A stretch of 64,000 bases of DNA from Dactylosporangium aurantiacum (GTDB lineage Bacteria > Actinomycetota > Actinomycetes > Mycobacteriales > Micromonosporaceae). The DNA lies in NCBI RefSeq assembly GCF_000716715.1, contig NZ_JNYJ01000013.1, forward strand, positions 1 to 64,000, written 5' to 3'. The notes under the pieces are model-generated. The model was not told the DNA's origin and did no database searches. It saw only the letters and a program-made list of their open reading frames with translations. The number at the start of each line of letters is the position of its first letter. Positions within the stretch are counted from its first letter, which is position 1. Positions 21,444-29,924 of the stretch are shown here, one piece after another. Both the position numbers and the translations under genes were made by a program.

Positions 21444-23099
21444 TCAGCTTCCCTCGGAGTTACCTCGGAATCCAGACGCCCCGGGTTGATCGGATTCGTC
21501 GTCGAAATCGGGTTCGCTCATCGCCGGCAGCAGCACCCGGAACCTGGCCCCTTCGCCGGGCGCGGTCCACAGCTCGACCCGCCCGCCGTGCGCCTGCACG
21601 ATCGCGGCGACGATGGCCAGGCCCAGCCCGGCACCGCCGTGGCGGCGCGAGCGGGAGCCCTCGGCGCGGTACAGGCGCTCGAACACCCGGGCGGCCTCAC
21701 CGGGGTTCATGCCGGGCCCGGTGTCGCCGACCTCGATCGCGGCGAGCGGCACCCCGCTGGGCAGCGGCTCGCCGACGGCCGCGGTCGGGGGCGGCCCGCC
21801 CTCGGTGGCCCGGCCGACCCGCACCACGACCCGGGTGTCCTCCGGGGTGTGCTGCAGGGCGTTGCTGACGAGGTTCGCGACCACCTGCCGGATGCGGGTC
21901 TCGTCGCCCTCCACGGTCACCGGCTCGAACGTCACCGAGCGCTCGTCCAGCGCCGACAGCTGCACGAACCGGGTCGGCACCCGCACGTGGGCGTCGCGCA
22001 CCGAGTCGGCGGCGACCGCGAGCAGGTCCACGGGGTACCGCTGCAGCGGCCGCTCCTCGTCCATGCGGGCCAGGGTCAGCAGGTCGTTGACGAGCAGCCG
22101 CATCCGGCTCACTTCGGCCTCGATGCACTCCATCGCCTCGTCCAGCGCCGGTCCGGGTGGCGCGCCGCCGCGCCGGTACAGCTCGGCGAAGCCCTGCACG
22201 GAGGTCAACGGGGTGCGCAGCTCGTGCGCGGCGTCCGCGAGGAACTGCCGCAGCCGCCGCTCCGAATCGGCGCTGTCGTCGACGGCCTCCTCGATGCGGG
22301 TGAGCATGGTGTTCAGCGCGATGCCGAGGCGCCCGGACTCGGTGTGCGGGTCGGCGTCGACGATCCGGCGGGACAGGTTGCCGCCGGCGATCTCGACCGC
22401 GGTCTCCTCCATGCGGGTCAGTGGGCTCAGCCCGACCCGCACCAGCGTCGCGGTCGCGACCCCCACGAACCCCAGCAGGATGAGGCTGACCAGCAGCGAG
22501 TACCGCAGCATGCTGTCGCGGGTGTCCTGGACGTCGACCAGCGCGACGGCGTTGGCGCCGTAGCCGCCGCCGCCCGCGAAGTTGGCCGGCAGGTTGGCCG
22601 GGAACACGATCACCCGCCAGTCCTCACCGCCCGGCGTGGTGACGGTGAACGGCTTCGCCGTGGCGGCCCGCTGCTTGATGTCGCCGAAAAGCGCGGGATC
22701 CAGCACGACCGGCTCCGGGTTGAGCAGCTTGCCCGTGCTGTCGAAGCGGTAGATCTGGTACAGCGGCCCGGGGAAGAACTCGCCGCGCTCGCGCGGGAAC
22801 GCGTCGCGCCGCACGCCGGCGCTCGCGCTGGGGCTGGCGCTCGGGTTCGGACTGCCGCCCGCGCCCGCGCCGGGAGCGGTGGGCGCGGCGGTCGGGTTGG
22901 GGTTGCGGTTCGGGTTGGCGAAGGCGCCCGGCGGGCGGGCCGAGTGCTCCAGCTGGTCGTCGATGCGCTGCATCAGGTACCAGTTGAGCAGCCCGACGCC
23001 GATCGCGTTCGCGGCGATGAGCGCGACGCCGGCGAGGGTCACCACGGAGACGACGATCCTGACCTGGACCGTCCACTGGCGCCAGGGCCTAAGTTTCAC
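21444..23099 (-). CDS. Sensor histidine kinase of the export operon
   Basis: A 551-residue transmembrane kinase with helix 1 at about 14-36, an extracytoplasmic sensor of about 160 residues containing a Pro/Ser/Ala low-complexity stretch (60-95), helix 2 at about 200-220, HAMP (to about 275), HisKA with His292 in AAHELRTPLTS, and HATPase (NALQHTPEDTRV, DTGPGMN, HGGAGLGL). It starts at GTG 23099, overlapping the regulator gene by 11 bases. It is the cognate partner of the regulator at 23089-23832. Confidence 0.92.
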   Translation of the reverse strand: MKLRPWRQWTVQVRIVVSVVTLAGVALIAANAIGVGLLNWYLMQRIDDQLEHSARPPGAFANPNRNPNPTAAPTAPGAGAGGSPNPSASPSASAGVRRDAFPRERGEFFPGPLYQIYRFDSTGKLLNPEPVVLDPALFGDIKQRAATAKPFTVTTPGGEDWRVIVFPANLPANFAGGGGYGANAVALVDVQDTRDSMLRYSLLVSLILLGFVGVATATLVRVGLSPLTRMEETAVEIAGGNLSRRIVDADPHTESGRLGIALNTMLTRIEEAVDDSADSERRLRQFLADAAHELRTPLTSVQGFAELYRRGGAPPGPALDEAMECIEAEVSRMRLLVNDLLTLARMDEERPLQRYPVDLLAVAADSVRDAHVRVPTRFVQLSALDERSVTFEPVTVEGDETRIRQVVANLVSNALQHTPEDTRVVVRVGRATEGGPPPTAAVGEPLPSGVPLAAIEVGDTGPGMNPGEAARVFERLYRAEGSRSRRHGGAGLGLAIVAAIVQAHGGRVELWTAPGEGARFRVLLPAMSEPDFDDESDQPGASGFRGNSEGS

Positions 23100-23832
23100 T
23101 TCGCGGCAGCCTCAGCGCGTAGCCGACGCCCCGGACGGTGTGGATCAACGGCGGGTCCCACTTGTCCACCTTGCGGCGCAGGTAGTACACGTAGGACTCG
23201 ACGATCCGGCCGTCGCCGCCGAAGTCGTAGTTCCACACCCGGTCGAGGATCTGCGCCTTGCTCACCACCCGGCCGGCGTTGGTCAGCAGGTAGCGCAGCA
23301 GGTTGAACTCCGTCGGCGACAGGTCGACCCGGTGGCCGCCGCGGCGCACCTCGTGCGCGTCCTCGTCCATCTCCAGGTCGGCGTAGCGCAGCACCCCGCC
23401 GTCGACGAGCTGCTGCTGCTCGCCGAGGCTGCGCCGCAGGATCGCCCGGATCCGCAGCACGACCTCCTCCAGGCTGAAGGGCTTGGCCACGTAGTCGTCG
23501 GCGCCCACGGTCAGCCCGGAGATGCGGTCCTCGACCGAGTCGCGGGCGGTCAGGAACAGCACCGGGACCGGCCGGCCGCTGGTCCGCAGCCGCTGCGCCA
23601 CCTCGAACCCGTCCAGGTCGGGCATCATCACGTCGAGCACGACCAGGTCCGGCGCGTACTCGGCGGCGGCCGCGAGCGCCTCCCGCCCGCCCGTGGCGAC
23701 CTTGACGTCGAACCCGGTGAGCCGCAGCGTGGCGGACAGCAGGGCACGGATGCTCGCCTCGTCGTCCACGACGAGGACCTTCGGCTGCGGCTGGCCCGCG
23801 TTCACCTGTCCGGTCATCGGCTCCATCGTCAT
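23089..23832 (-). CDS. OmpR/PhoB-family response regulator of the export operon
   Basis: A 247-residue regulator: receiver domain with phosphoacceptor Asp67 in VVLDVMMPDLDG and switch lysine in KPFSLEE, then a winged-helix DNA-binding domain ending HTVRGVGYALR. It overlaps the upstream adaptor gene as ATGA and the kinase gene by 11 bases, so it is embedded inside the transporter operon. It likely controls this operon, possibly through the inverted repeat at 24966-25017 (inference). Confidence 0.92.
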   Translation of the reverse strand: MTMEPMTGQVNAGQPQPKVLVVDDEASIRALLSATLRLTGFDVKVATGGREALAAAAEYAPDLVVLDVMMPDLDGFEVAQRLRTSGRPVPVLFLTARDSVEDRISGLTVGADDYVAKPFSLEEVVLRIRAILRRSLGEQQQLVDGGVLRYADLEMDEDAHEVRRGGHRVDLSPTEFNLLRYLLTNAGRVVSKAQILDRVWNYDFGGDGRIVESYVYYLRRKVDKWDPPLIHTVRGVGYALRLPRSET

Positions 23833-24926
23833 CGACCCGCCGTCAGGATCTCGTCGCCCTCGGCAAGTCCGCTCGTGATCTCGGTGTTGACGTCGCCGCG
23901 CAGCCTGGTCTCGACGGCGCGCTCCTCGTCCCGGCCGTTGACCCGCACCACGACCTTCCCGTCGTGCACGGCGGTGGAGGGCACCGACAGGACGCCGTCG
24001 GCGGATGCGGTCACCACTGCGACAGTAGCGCTCTGGCCGTACAGCAGCGTGTCGGGCACCTTGTCGAAGGCGATCAGCGCGGCGTAGCGGACGAGGCGGT
24101 TCGACACCGTGCCGGCCGGGTCGATCTGGATGACCTTGCCGTCGTACTTGGCGCCCGGGTTGTCCGGCAGCGTGATCCGGGCGACCTGGTCGAGCTTGAG
24201 GTGCGCCACCTCGGCCTCGGTGAACTGCGCCTTCACCACCACGTCGCCGGTGCCGGCGAGCGTGATGACGCTCGAGCCGGCGTTGGACCCGACGGTGCCG
24301 TTGACCGCGAGGATCTTGCCGGCGACCGGCGCGGTGATCACCGTGCCGGCCAGCTTGGCGTTGGCCTGCACCAGGGTGAGCTTGGCGTTGTTGAGCCGCT
24401 GCTGCGCCGACAGCAGGTTGTCGCTGGCGATCTGCACGGTGTTGCTCTGGCCTTGACCACCGCTCTGACCACCGCTTTGACCATTGCCCTGACTGCCGCC
24501 CTGACTGCCGCTCTGGCTGCCGGGTGGCCGGCTGGCGGTGGCGGTCGGCGTGCTGGCCGCGGTGGCCTGGGCGGTCTCCGCGCGGTCCAGGGCGTCCTGC
24601 GCGCTGTCGACGCTCTCCTCGGCGGCGTCCACCGACTCCTGCGCCGCGGTCGCGTCGATCCTCGCCAGGACCATGCCGGCGGCGACCACGTCACCGGGCT
24701 TCACGTTGAGCTCGGTCAGCGTGCCGCCGCCGGTGAACCCGAGCGTGCGGCTCTGCTGCGCCTGTACGGTCCCCGCTGCCGAGACGGTCGTCGTGACGGA
24801 CCCGCGGGTCACCTTGGCCGTGGCGGCCTTGGCCGGCGCCACCGGGTCGCCGCCGGTCAGCACGACACCCACGACGACCGCGACCGCGAGCGCGGCGGCC
24901 CCGCCGGCCAGCCACCAGACCTTCAT
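23829..24926 (-). CDS. Efflux adaptor protein, HlyD/MacA family (first adaptor)
   Basis: A 365-residue membrane fusion protein: N-terminal membrane segment (about 5-25), a lipoyl-like half (TLTELNVKPGDVVAAGMVLARID), a helical hairpin interrupted by a Ser/Gln/Gly-rich linker (about 135-165) encoded by near-repeats, and beta-barrel domains with VPSTAV. It is the first gene of the operon and is followed by the two-component genes, not by a permease, making it the second adaptor for one visible transporter. Confidence 0.87.
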   Translation of the reverse strand: MKVWWLAGGAAALAVAVVVGVVLTGGDPVAPAKAATAKVTRGSVTTTVSAAGTVQAQQSRTLGFTGGGTLTELNVKPGDVVAAGMVLARIDATAAQESVDAAEESVDSAQDALDRAETAQATAASTPTATASRPPGSQSGSQGGSQGNGQSGGQSGGQGQSNTVQIASDNLLSAQQRLNNAKLTLVQANAKLAGTVITAPVAGKILAVNGTVGSNAGSSVITLAGTGDVVVKAQFTEAEVAHLKLDQVARITLPDNPGAKYDGKVIQIDPAGTVSNRLVRYAALIAFDKVPDTLLYGQSATVAVVTASADGVLSVPSTAVHDGKVVVRVNGRDEERAVETRLRGDVNTEITSGLAEGDEILTAGR

Positions 24927-24965
24927 GCCCGCCAGTTGACCGGTCCTGGCTCCCCGTCAGCTCGA

Positions 24966-25017
24966 CCGGACCTCAAAGTTGGCTGGGAAGGCGTTGTTAC
25001 CGAACTTTGAGGTCCGG
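24966..25017. promoter_or_regulatory. Perfect 15-bp inverted repeat between divergent genes
   Basis: Arms CCGGACCTCAAAGTT (24966-24980) and AACTTTGAGGTCCGG (25003-25017) are separated by 22 bases. They lie between the minus-strand export operon (start 24926) and the plus-strand lipoprotein gene (start about 25048). Symmetry and position suggest an operator or shared promoter; about 37 bases between arm starts places the arms roughly 3.5 helical turns apart. Confidence 0.55.
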
Positions 25018-25047
25018 CCCACGGAGCGTCGAGGTTGGCGACGTTGC

Positions 25048-25608
25048 ATGGCGCGAGTGATGAACATGCGGATCGGTGGCGCCGCGCTCGCGTTCGCCGC
25101 GGTGGCGTTCTTCGCCACGGCCTGCGGGTCGTCGGACGCCGGCGCGCCGGCCACGGCGGCCGCCTCCCGCGGCTCGGACTACGCGTCGTGCCTGCGCGAC
25201 AACGGGGTCGACCTGCCACAGATGAATCCCTCGAACCGGCCGACGGCCCGCCCGTCGGGCCGCCCGACCGCGTTCCCCTCGGGGCAGCCGCGCCCGTCCG
25301 GCAGCGGCTTCCGCGGCGGATTCCCGGGTGGTGGCGGCTTCTTCGGTACCGCGGCGCCCAGCGGCGTCGACCAGCAGACCTGGGAGAAGGCGCAGAAGGC
25401 GTGCGAGTCGCTGCGCCCGACCGCGTTCCCGAACGGTGGGGGCGGCAACGGTGGTGGCCGCGATGCCGCGTACCGCAACTGCCTCACCGAGCACGGGGTC
25501 ACCGCCAGCGGCCCGGTCGACCAGCTCGACACCACCGACGCGAAGGTGGCCGCCGCCGTGACCGCCTGCGCGCCGCTCAAGCCCAGCCCTCGCCCTTCCG
25601 CGTCCTGA
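25048..25608 (+). CDS. Small secreted lipoprotein with two Cys modules
   Basis: A 186-residue predicted lipoprotein: signal peptide with a lipobox at FFATAC, then two related modules, DYASCLRDNGVDLP and AYRNCLTEHGVTA, each with one cysteine and followed by a KACESL- or TACAPL-type second cysteine, separated by a Pro/Arg/Gly-rich linker. Similar small proteins accompany MacAB-type operons in actinomycetes; function unknown. Start is ambiguous between ATG 25048 and ATG 25060; neither has a strong ribosome binding site. Confidence 0.78.
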   Translation: MARVMNMRIGGAALAFAAVAFFATACGSSDAGAPATAAASRGSDYASCLRDNGVDLPQMNPSNRPTARPSGRPTAFPSGQPRPSGSGFRGGFPGGGGFFGTAAPSGVDQQTWEKAQKACESLRPTAFPNGGGGNGGGRDAAYRNCLTEHGVTASGPVDQLDTTDAKVAAAVTACAPLKPSPRPSAS

Positions 25609-25629
25609 CGGCGCACAGGGTGTGCGCCG
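25609..25629 (+). terminator. Hairpin after the small lipoprotein gene
   Basis: A perfect 9-bp stem, CGGCGCACA (25609-25617) and TGTGCGCCG (25621-25629), with a 3-base loop begins right after the lipoprotein stop codon. It is a good intrinsic terminator candidate. Confidence 0.7.
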
Positions 25630-25754
25630 ATCTTGCCGGCGTGGTGGCGGCAAAAGGGACGCGGTGGGAGCGTCCTGGCACTACGCCCGCAAGGTCGGTG
25701 CACGAAATCGTCAAAAGCGCGTGTCGCTGAGCGGTACGCGTCGTTGCCTTCGGT

Positions 25755-26264
25755 ATGGAGACGCTGGACACCTTCTCGTGCACCTTCCTGCCGGCCACGG
25801 TGTTGGCGAAGCTGTCCCCCGTGACCGTCCGGCGCCACGTCCAGATGCTGCGCGGCTGCGCCGGCGACCGCGACAGCGTGGCCGTGGTCGCCCGCTGCAC
25901 GACCCGCGCCGCCCGTAGCAGCGTCCTGATGCTGACCCGCAACCGCCTGGTCGTCACCACCGAGTCGCCCCTGCTGCGCCGCGTCTCCCTGCACCTCAAC
26001 GCCGACCTGCACCAGCTCGCCGACGTCACCTGGACCCCCGAGCCCGGCCGCACCGGCATCCAGCTCGGCGTGACCGCGATCGACGGCGTCCGCGAGAACA
26101 TGTGGGTCCGCCTGGCGGACAAGTCCGAGATGTGGCGCCTCGACGAGGCCCTCAAGCAGGCCTTCCGCACCCCGTGGGGGCAGATCGCCGCCGCGGTGAG
26201 CCCGGTGGCGCCTGCCCTGACCAGGGCCGCCCTGCGCTTCGCCGTCTCCTCAGCGGCCGCCTGA
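25755..26264 (+). CDS. Conserved hypothetical protein
   Basis: I do not recognise a named family. The 169-residue product has no signal peptide. It shows alternating beta-type patterns (VAVVARCTTRAARSSVLMLTRNRLVVTTES) that resemble a PH-like fold, then a short helical C-terminus. It starts at ATG 25755 without a strong ribosome binding site. It stands alone between two terminator-like hairpins, so it is probably monocistronic. Confidence 0.6.
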   Translation: METLDTFSCTFLPATVLAKLSPVTVRRHVQMLRGCAGDRDSVAVVARCTTRAARSSVLMLTRNRLVVTTESPLLRRVSLHLNADLHQLADVTWTPEPGRTGIQLGVTAIDGVRENMWVRLADKSEMWRLDEALKQAFRTPWGQIAAAVSPVAPALTRAALRFAVSSAAA

Positions 26265-26329
26265 CCCCCACCCAGGTCGCCGTCACCGTCGCCGCCCGCC
26301 CGCGACCGCCCGACCGCGGGGGCACGGAA

Positions 26330-26378
26330 ATCGGTCCACCCGCGCGGGCGCTGGCTTGCCGCAGCTGGGTGGACCGAT
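26330..26378. terminator. 12-bp inverted repeat between hypothetical gene and response regulator
   Basis: Arms ATCGGTCCACCC (26330-26341) and GGGTGGACCGAT (26367-26378) are perfect and enclose 25 bases that can pair further. It lies 66 bases after the upstream stop and 82 bases before the regulator start, so it could be a terminator or a control element for the two-component operon. Confidence 0.5.
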
Positions 26379-26459
26379 CGATGTTCTTGTATCCAAGACC
26401 GCGGACTCCCAAACACCGCTCGAACATGCGCGCCGGCGCGGTGGCGGCAGAATGAGGCC

Positions 26460-27143
26460 GTGGATCAGGGCAAGGGGCTGGTGCTGGTCGTCGAGGACGA
26501 GCGGCCGATCGCCGACCTGCTGCGCATGTACCTGGCGCGCGAAGGCTTCGGGGTGCACGTCGAGCACGACGGCACGGCCGGGCTGGCGGCGGCACGGAAG
26601 CTGCGGCCGGTGGCGTGCGTGCTGGACATCGCGCTGCCGGGCCTCGACGGCACCGAGATCTGCCGGCGGCTGCGCGAGTCGGGCGACTGGACGCCGGTGC
26701 TGTTCCTGACCGCGCGGGACGACGAGGTCGACCGGATCCTCGGGCTGGAGCTGGGCGGCGACGACTACGTCACCAAGCCGTTCAGCCCTCGGGAACTGGT
26801 CTCGCGGGTCAAGGCGGTGCTGCGCCGCACGCAGGGTCCGCCGGACGTCGAGCAGGTCCGCACCGTCGGGCCGGTCACCCTCGACCCGGCGCGGCGGGAG
26901 TGCCGGGTGCACGGCGTGCCGGTGAGCCTGACCTCGACCGAGTTCGCGCTGCTGGCGCACCTGATGAACCGGCCCGGGCGGGTCTTCACCCGGGAGGAGC
27001 TGCTCGGCTCGGTGTGGGGATACGCGGCGCACTCCGGCACCCGCACGGTCGACGTGCACGTGGCGCAGGTGCGCGGCAAGCTCGGCGACGCGGCCGGGGT
27101 GCTACGGACGGTGCGCGGCGTCGGGTACACCGCCGATGCTTAA
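26460..27143 (+). CDS. OmpR/PhoB-family response regulator
   Basis: A 227-residue regulator with receiver domain (acidic residues in VVEDE, phosphoacceptor Asp56 in VLDIALPGLDG, KPFSPRE) and winged-helix output domain (RTVRGVGYTADA at the end). GTG start 26460. The kinase gene starts inside it (8-base overlap), so the pair is coupled. Its target is unknown; the secreted protein gene at 28546 downstream is an obvious candidate. Confidence 0.93.
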   Translation: MDQGKGLVLVVEDERPIADLLRMYLAREGFGVHVEHDGTAGLAAARKLRPVACVLDIALPGLDGTEICRRLRESGDWTPVLFLTARDDEVDRILGLELGGDDYVTKPFSPRELVSRVKAVLRRTQGPPDVEQVRTVGPVTLDPARRECRVHGVPVSLTSTEFALLAHLMNRPGRVFTREELLGSVWGYAAHSGTRTVDVHVAQVRGKLGDAAGVLRTVRGVGYTADA

Positions 27144-28479
27144 GTCGATCGTCGGGCGCAGCACGCTGGTGACGTGCGCCGTCGCCGTGATCGCGGTGGT
27201 GGTGACCGCGCTGGTCGGTGCGCCGCTGGCGATCCAGGAGGCGAACCGGGCGGCGAAGGAGCGGCTCGCCGACGAGGCGACGCTGACGGCGGAGCTGCTG
27301 CGGCCGCGGTTCAACACGAAGCAGAGCGAAGACGAGCAGGTGATCGTCAAGCGGCTGCGGGCCCGCGGGATCGAGGTGTACCTGATCCGGGCCGGCCAGG
27401 CGGATCGGGAAGGGCTACCGGACGGGGTGGTCAAGACGATCGGGGCCGGCCGCCAGGTGCCGGTGCGCCGGGCGCTGGTCGGCAAGGAGGTACAGCTGCT
27501 GGTGGGCCGCCCGGTCGGCAACGCTGGCAACGGGGTCGTGCTGACCGAGGAGCCGCCGAGCGGGACCCTGGCGCGGCTGTGGGGGCAGCTGTGGATCGCG
27601 CTGCTGGCCGGGCTCGCGGCCGGGCTGCTGGCCGGTGCGCTGCTGGCGAGGAGGATCGCGCGCCCCATCCGTACCGTGGCAGCCGCGGCGAACCGGCTCA
27701 GCGCCGGCGACCGGTCGGTCACGCTCGATCCCGGCGGGCCGACGGAGGTCGCCGACCTGGCCCGGGCGGTCAACGCACTGACCGCGGCGCTGGCCACGAG
27801 CGAGGGCCGGGAGCGGGACTTCCTGCTGTCGGTGTCGCACGAGCTGCGCACGCCGCTGACGACGATCCGCGGCTACGCGGAGGCGCTCGCCGACGGGGTG
27901 GTCGGGCCGGACGGGGCGCAGCGGGCGGGGCAGACGGTGCTCGGCGAGGCCGAGCGGCTGGACCGGCTGATCGCCGACCTGCTGGTGCTGGCCCGGTTGG
28001 AGGCGGCGGACCTGCCGGTCGAGGTCGTCGACGTGGACCTGACGCAGCTGGTGGCGACGACGGCCGAGGCGTGGGGCGGGCGGCTGGTGGCGGCGGGCCT
28101 GGTGCCGCGCACCGAGCTGCCGCCGATGCCGGTGCCGGCGCGCACCGACCCGGGACGGATCCGGCAGATCATCGACGGGCTGCTGGAGAACGCGCTGCGG
28201 GTGGTGCCGGCCGGCGCGCCGGTCGTGCTGGCGCTGGTGTGGCAGGCGTCGGCGGCGTCGATCGAGATCCGCGACGGCGGGCCCGGGTTCACCGACGACG
28301 ACCTGGCGGTGGCGTTCGAGCGGGGTGCGCTGTCGCGGCGCTACCAGGGCGCCCGCAAGGTCGGTAGCGGGTTGGGGCTGGCGCTCGCCGCGCGGCTGGC
28401 GCGCCGGCTGGGCGGCAGCATCGAGGCCGGTCACGCGCCGGAAGGCGGGGCAAGGTTCACCGTGACGATCCCGCTCTGA
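27136..28479 (+). CDS. Sensor histidine kinase
   Basis: A 447-residue kinase with helix 1 (about 10-30), a short extracytoplasmic domain of about 120 residues, helix 2 (about 150-172), HAMP, HisKA with His235 in SVSHELRTPLTTIRG, and HATPase (ENALRVVPAGAPV, RDGGPGF, VGSGLGLALA). The N-box asparagine and G-boxes are present. It is the cognate partner of the overlapping regulator. Confidence 0.92.
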   Translation: MLKSIVGRSTLVTCAVAVIAVVVTALVGAPLAIQEANRAAKERLADEATLTAELLRPRFNTKQSEDEQVIVKRLRARGIEVYLIRAGQADREGLPDGVVKTIGAGRQVPVRRALVGKEVQLLVGRPVGNAGNGVVLTEEPPSGTLARLWGQLWIALLAGLAAGLLAGALLARRIARPIRTVAAAANRLSAGDRSVTLDPGGPTEVADLARAVNALTAALATSEGRERDFLLSVSHELRTPLTTIRGYAEALADGVVGPDGAQRAGQTVLGEAERLDRLIADLLVLARLEAADLPVEVVDVDLTQLVATTAEAWGGRLVAAGLVPRTELPPMPVPARTDPGRIRQIIDGLLENALRVVPAGAPVVLALVWQASAASIEIRDGGPGFTDDDLAVAFERGALSRRYQGARKVGSGLGLALAARLARRLGGSIEAGHAPEGGARFTVTIPL

Positions 28480-28545
28480 GCCCCGGGTTTGGGTCGGGTG
28501 AGCCGGGTAGAGCATCCGTCAGCCGAGTTCCGAGGAGGTACCCCC

Positions 28546-29019
28546 ATGCGACGCTCACGGATAGGCCTGCTGTTCAGTGCCGTAGTCCTGATGATCGTCG
28601 GCTTCCTGCCGGGGGTCGCCGTGGCGGATCCCAAGCCGTCGGGTGGCCCGAACCATCAGGAGATGCTCAACAACGTCCTGCACGGCGAGGGCATCGTGCA
28701 GACGAAGAAGGGCCCGATCAGAGTCGCCATGCAGAACGGCACCGCGACGTCGGCGACGGAGACCTCGCTGACCATCCGGTCGGCGGACGGCTACACCAAG
28801 ACGTGGACCCTGGCCGACAACGTCAAGGTGTACGGCAGCAACCACCAGGCGATGCAGCCCGGCGACCTGCAGGCGGGCTCCGCGGTGGTGGTCGGCGGGC
28901 CGATCACGGTCAACGGTGGCACCGCTTCCCCGGCGGCGACGCCCAGCACGACCTACACGGCGCAGATCGTGTTCGTGCAGTCGACGCCGACGCAGTCGCC
29001 GAACGGCGCGGCCTCGTAG
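28546..29019 (+). CDS. Secreted protein with DUF5666-like domain
   Basis: A 157-residue exported protein: signal peptide with cleavage near GVAVADP, then a beta-rich domain (SLTIRSADGYTKTWTL, GDLQAGSAVVVGG) resembling DUF5666, then a Thr/Pro/Ser-rich tail. Start is ATG 28546 with GAGGAGGT 7 bases upstream; a longer frame to 28489 lacks support. It follows the kinase gene by 66 bases and may be its output or its signal source. The stop TAG (29017-29019) abuts the ddaH stop on the other strand, together forming TAGCTA. Confidence 0.8.
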   Translation: MRRSRIGLLFSAVVLMIVGFLPGVAVADPKPSGGPNHQEMLNNVLHGEGIVQTKKGPIRVAMQNGTATSATETSLTIRSADGYTKTWTLADNVKVYGSNHQAMQPGDLQAGSAVVVGGPITVNGGTASPAATPSTTYTAQIVFVQSTPTQSPNGAAS

Positions 29020-29856
29020 CTACCGGGGTCGCAGCTCCGCGATGCAGCACTTCACACTGCCACCGCCCTTCTTGAGCTCGGTCAGCTCCACCGGGACCGG
29101 TACGTAGCCGGCCTGGTGGAGCTTGGCCGCGAGGGCGGTGGCTTCGCTGTTGAGGACCACGTGGCGGCCGTCGGAGACGAGGTTGAGCCCGAAGGACAGC
29201 GCGTCCTGCTCGTCGGCCACGACCGCGTCCGGGAACAGCTGGGCGAGCACCGCCTGCGACGCGGCGGAGAACGCACCCGGGTAGTAGACGATCGTGCGGT
29301 CGTCCAGCGACGCCAGCGCCACGTCGAGGTGGTAGAAGCGCGGGTCGACCAGGCGCAGCGAGATCACCGGCCGGCCGAGCACCTCCTGGGCCTCTGCGTG
29401 CGCGGCGACCTCGGTCCGGAAGCCGTGCCCGGCGAGGATCACGCCGCCGCCGAGGGCGTCGGGCAGATAGGCGAAGTCGCCCTCACCCTCGTTGGTCTGC
29501 GTCGGCGCGGCGAAGGTCCACTCCTGCCGCTGCTCGTAGAACCGCCGGTGCGCGGCCGCCTCGGCGATGCGCTGGGCGTACTTGAACCGCGCGCCGTAGA
29601 CGACGCCGTCGACGCTGAACGCGCCGTTGGCCGCGAAGACCATGTCGGGCAGGCCGGGCTCCGGCGCCAGCACGTGCACCTGGTGGCCGAGCCGCACGAG
29701 CGTCTCGCGCAGCCCCTCCCACTGTTTGACGGCGAGCTCGGTGTCGACCGGTGTGGACACGTCCATCCACGGGTTGATCGCATACTCCACCACGAAGTGC
29801 TCGGGTGGCGACATCAGGTAGGTGCGCTCTCGCGGCTGCCGCTCGACGTGGGTCAC
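29020..29856 (-). CDS. ddaH: Dimethylarginine dimethylaminohydrolase-family amidinohydrolase
   Basis: Amidinotransferase-fold enzyme of about 278 residues that hydrolyses methylated arginine or arginine-like substrates. The catalytic cysteine is in GGGSVKCC near the C-terminus; the active-site histidine is in PRFYHLDVAL, and acidic residues are in EGEGDF. The conserved LMSPPEHFVVEYAINPWMD opening is typical. I chose GTG 29856 by family length; a TTG at 29889 adds 11 residues. Neither has a ribosome binding site, so a leaderless message is possible. It is divergent from an Lrp/AsnC regulator, a common pairing for arginine catabolism. A specific arginine deiminase activity cannot be excluded. 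Confidence 0.83.
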   Translation of the reverse strand: MTHVERQPRERTYLMSPPEHFVVEYAINPWMDVSTPVDTELAVKQWEGLRETLVRLGHQVHVLAPEPGLPDMVFAANGAFSVDGVVYGARFKYAQRIAEAAAHRRFYEQRQEWTFAAPTQTNEGEGDFAYLPDALGGGVILAGHGFRTEVAAHAEAQEVLGRPVISLRLVDPRFYHLDVALASLDDRTIVYYPGAFSAASQAVLAQLFPDAVVADEQDALSFGLNLVSDGRHVVLNSEATALAAKLHQAGYVPVPVELTELKKGGGSVKCCIAELRPR

Positions 29857-29892
29857 GAGATCAAACGGTAGATTTGCGAGGTCACACAAAAC

Positions 29893-29908
29893 AGCGAGAA
29901 CGCTTGCT
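29893..29908. promoter_or_regulatory. Candidate Lrp/AsnC operator
   Basis: AGCGAG-AACG-CTTGCT is a near-perfect palindrome (one mismatched pair) in the 68-base gap between ddaH and the divergent lrp/asnC gene, where such regulators usually bind. It immediately precedes the regulator ribosome binding site. Confidence 0.4.
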
Positions 29909-29924
29909 TTCGAGGAGGGAATCG

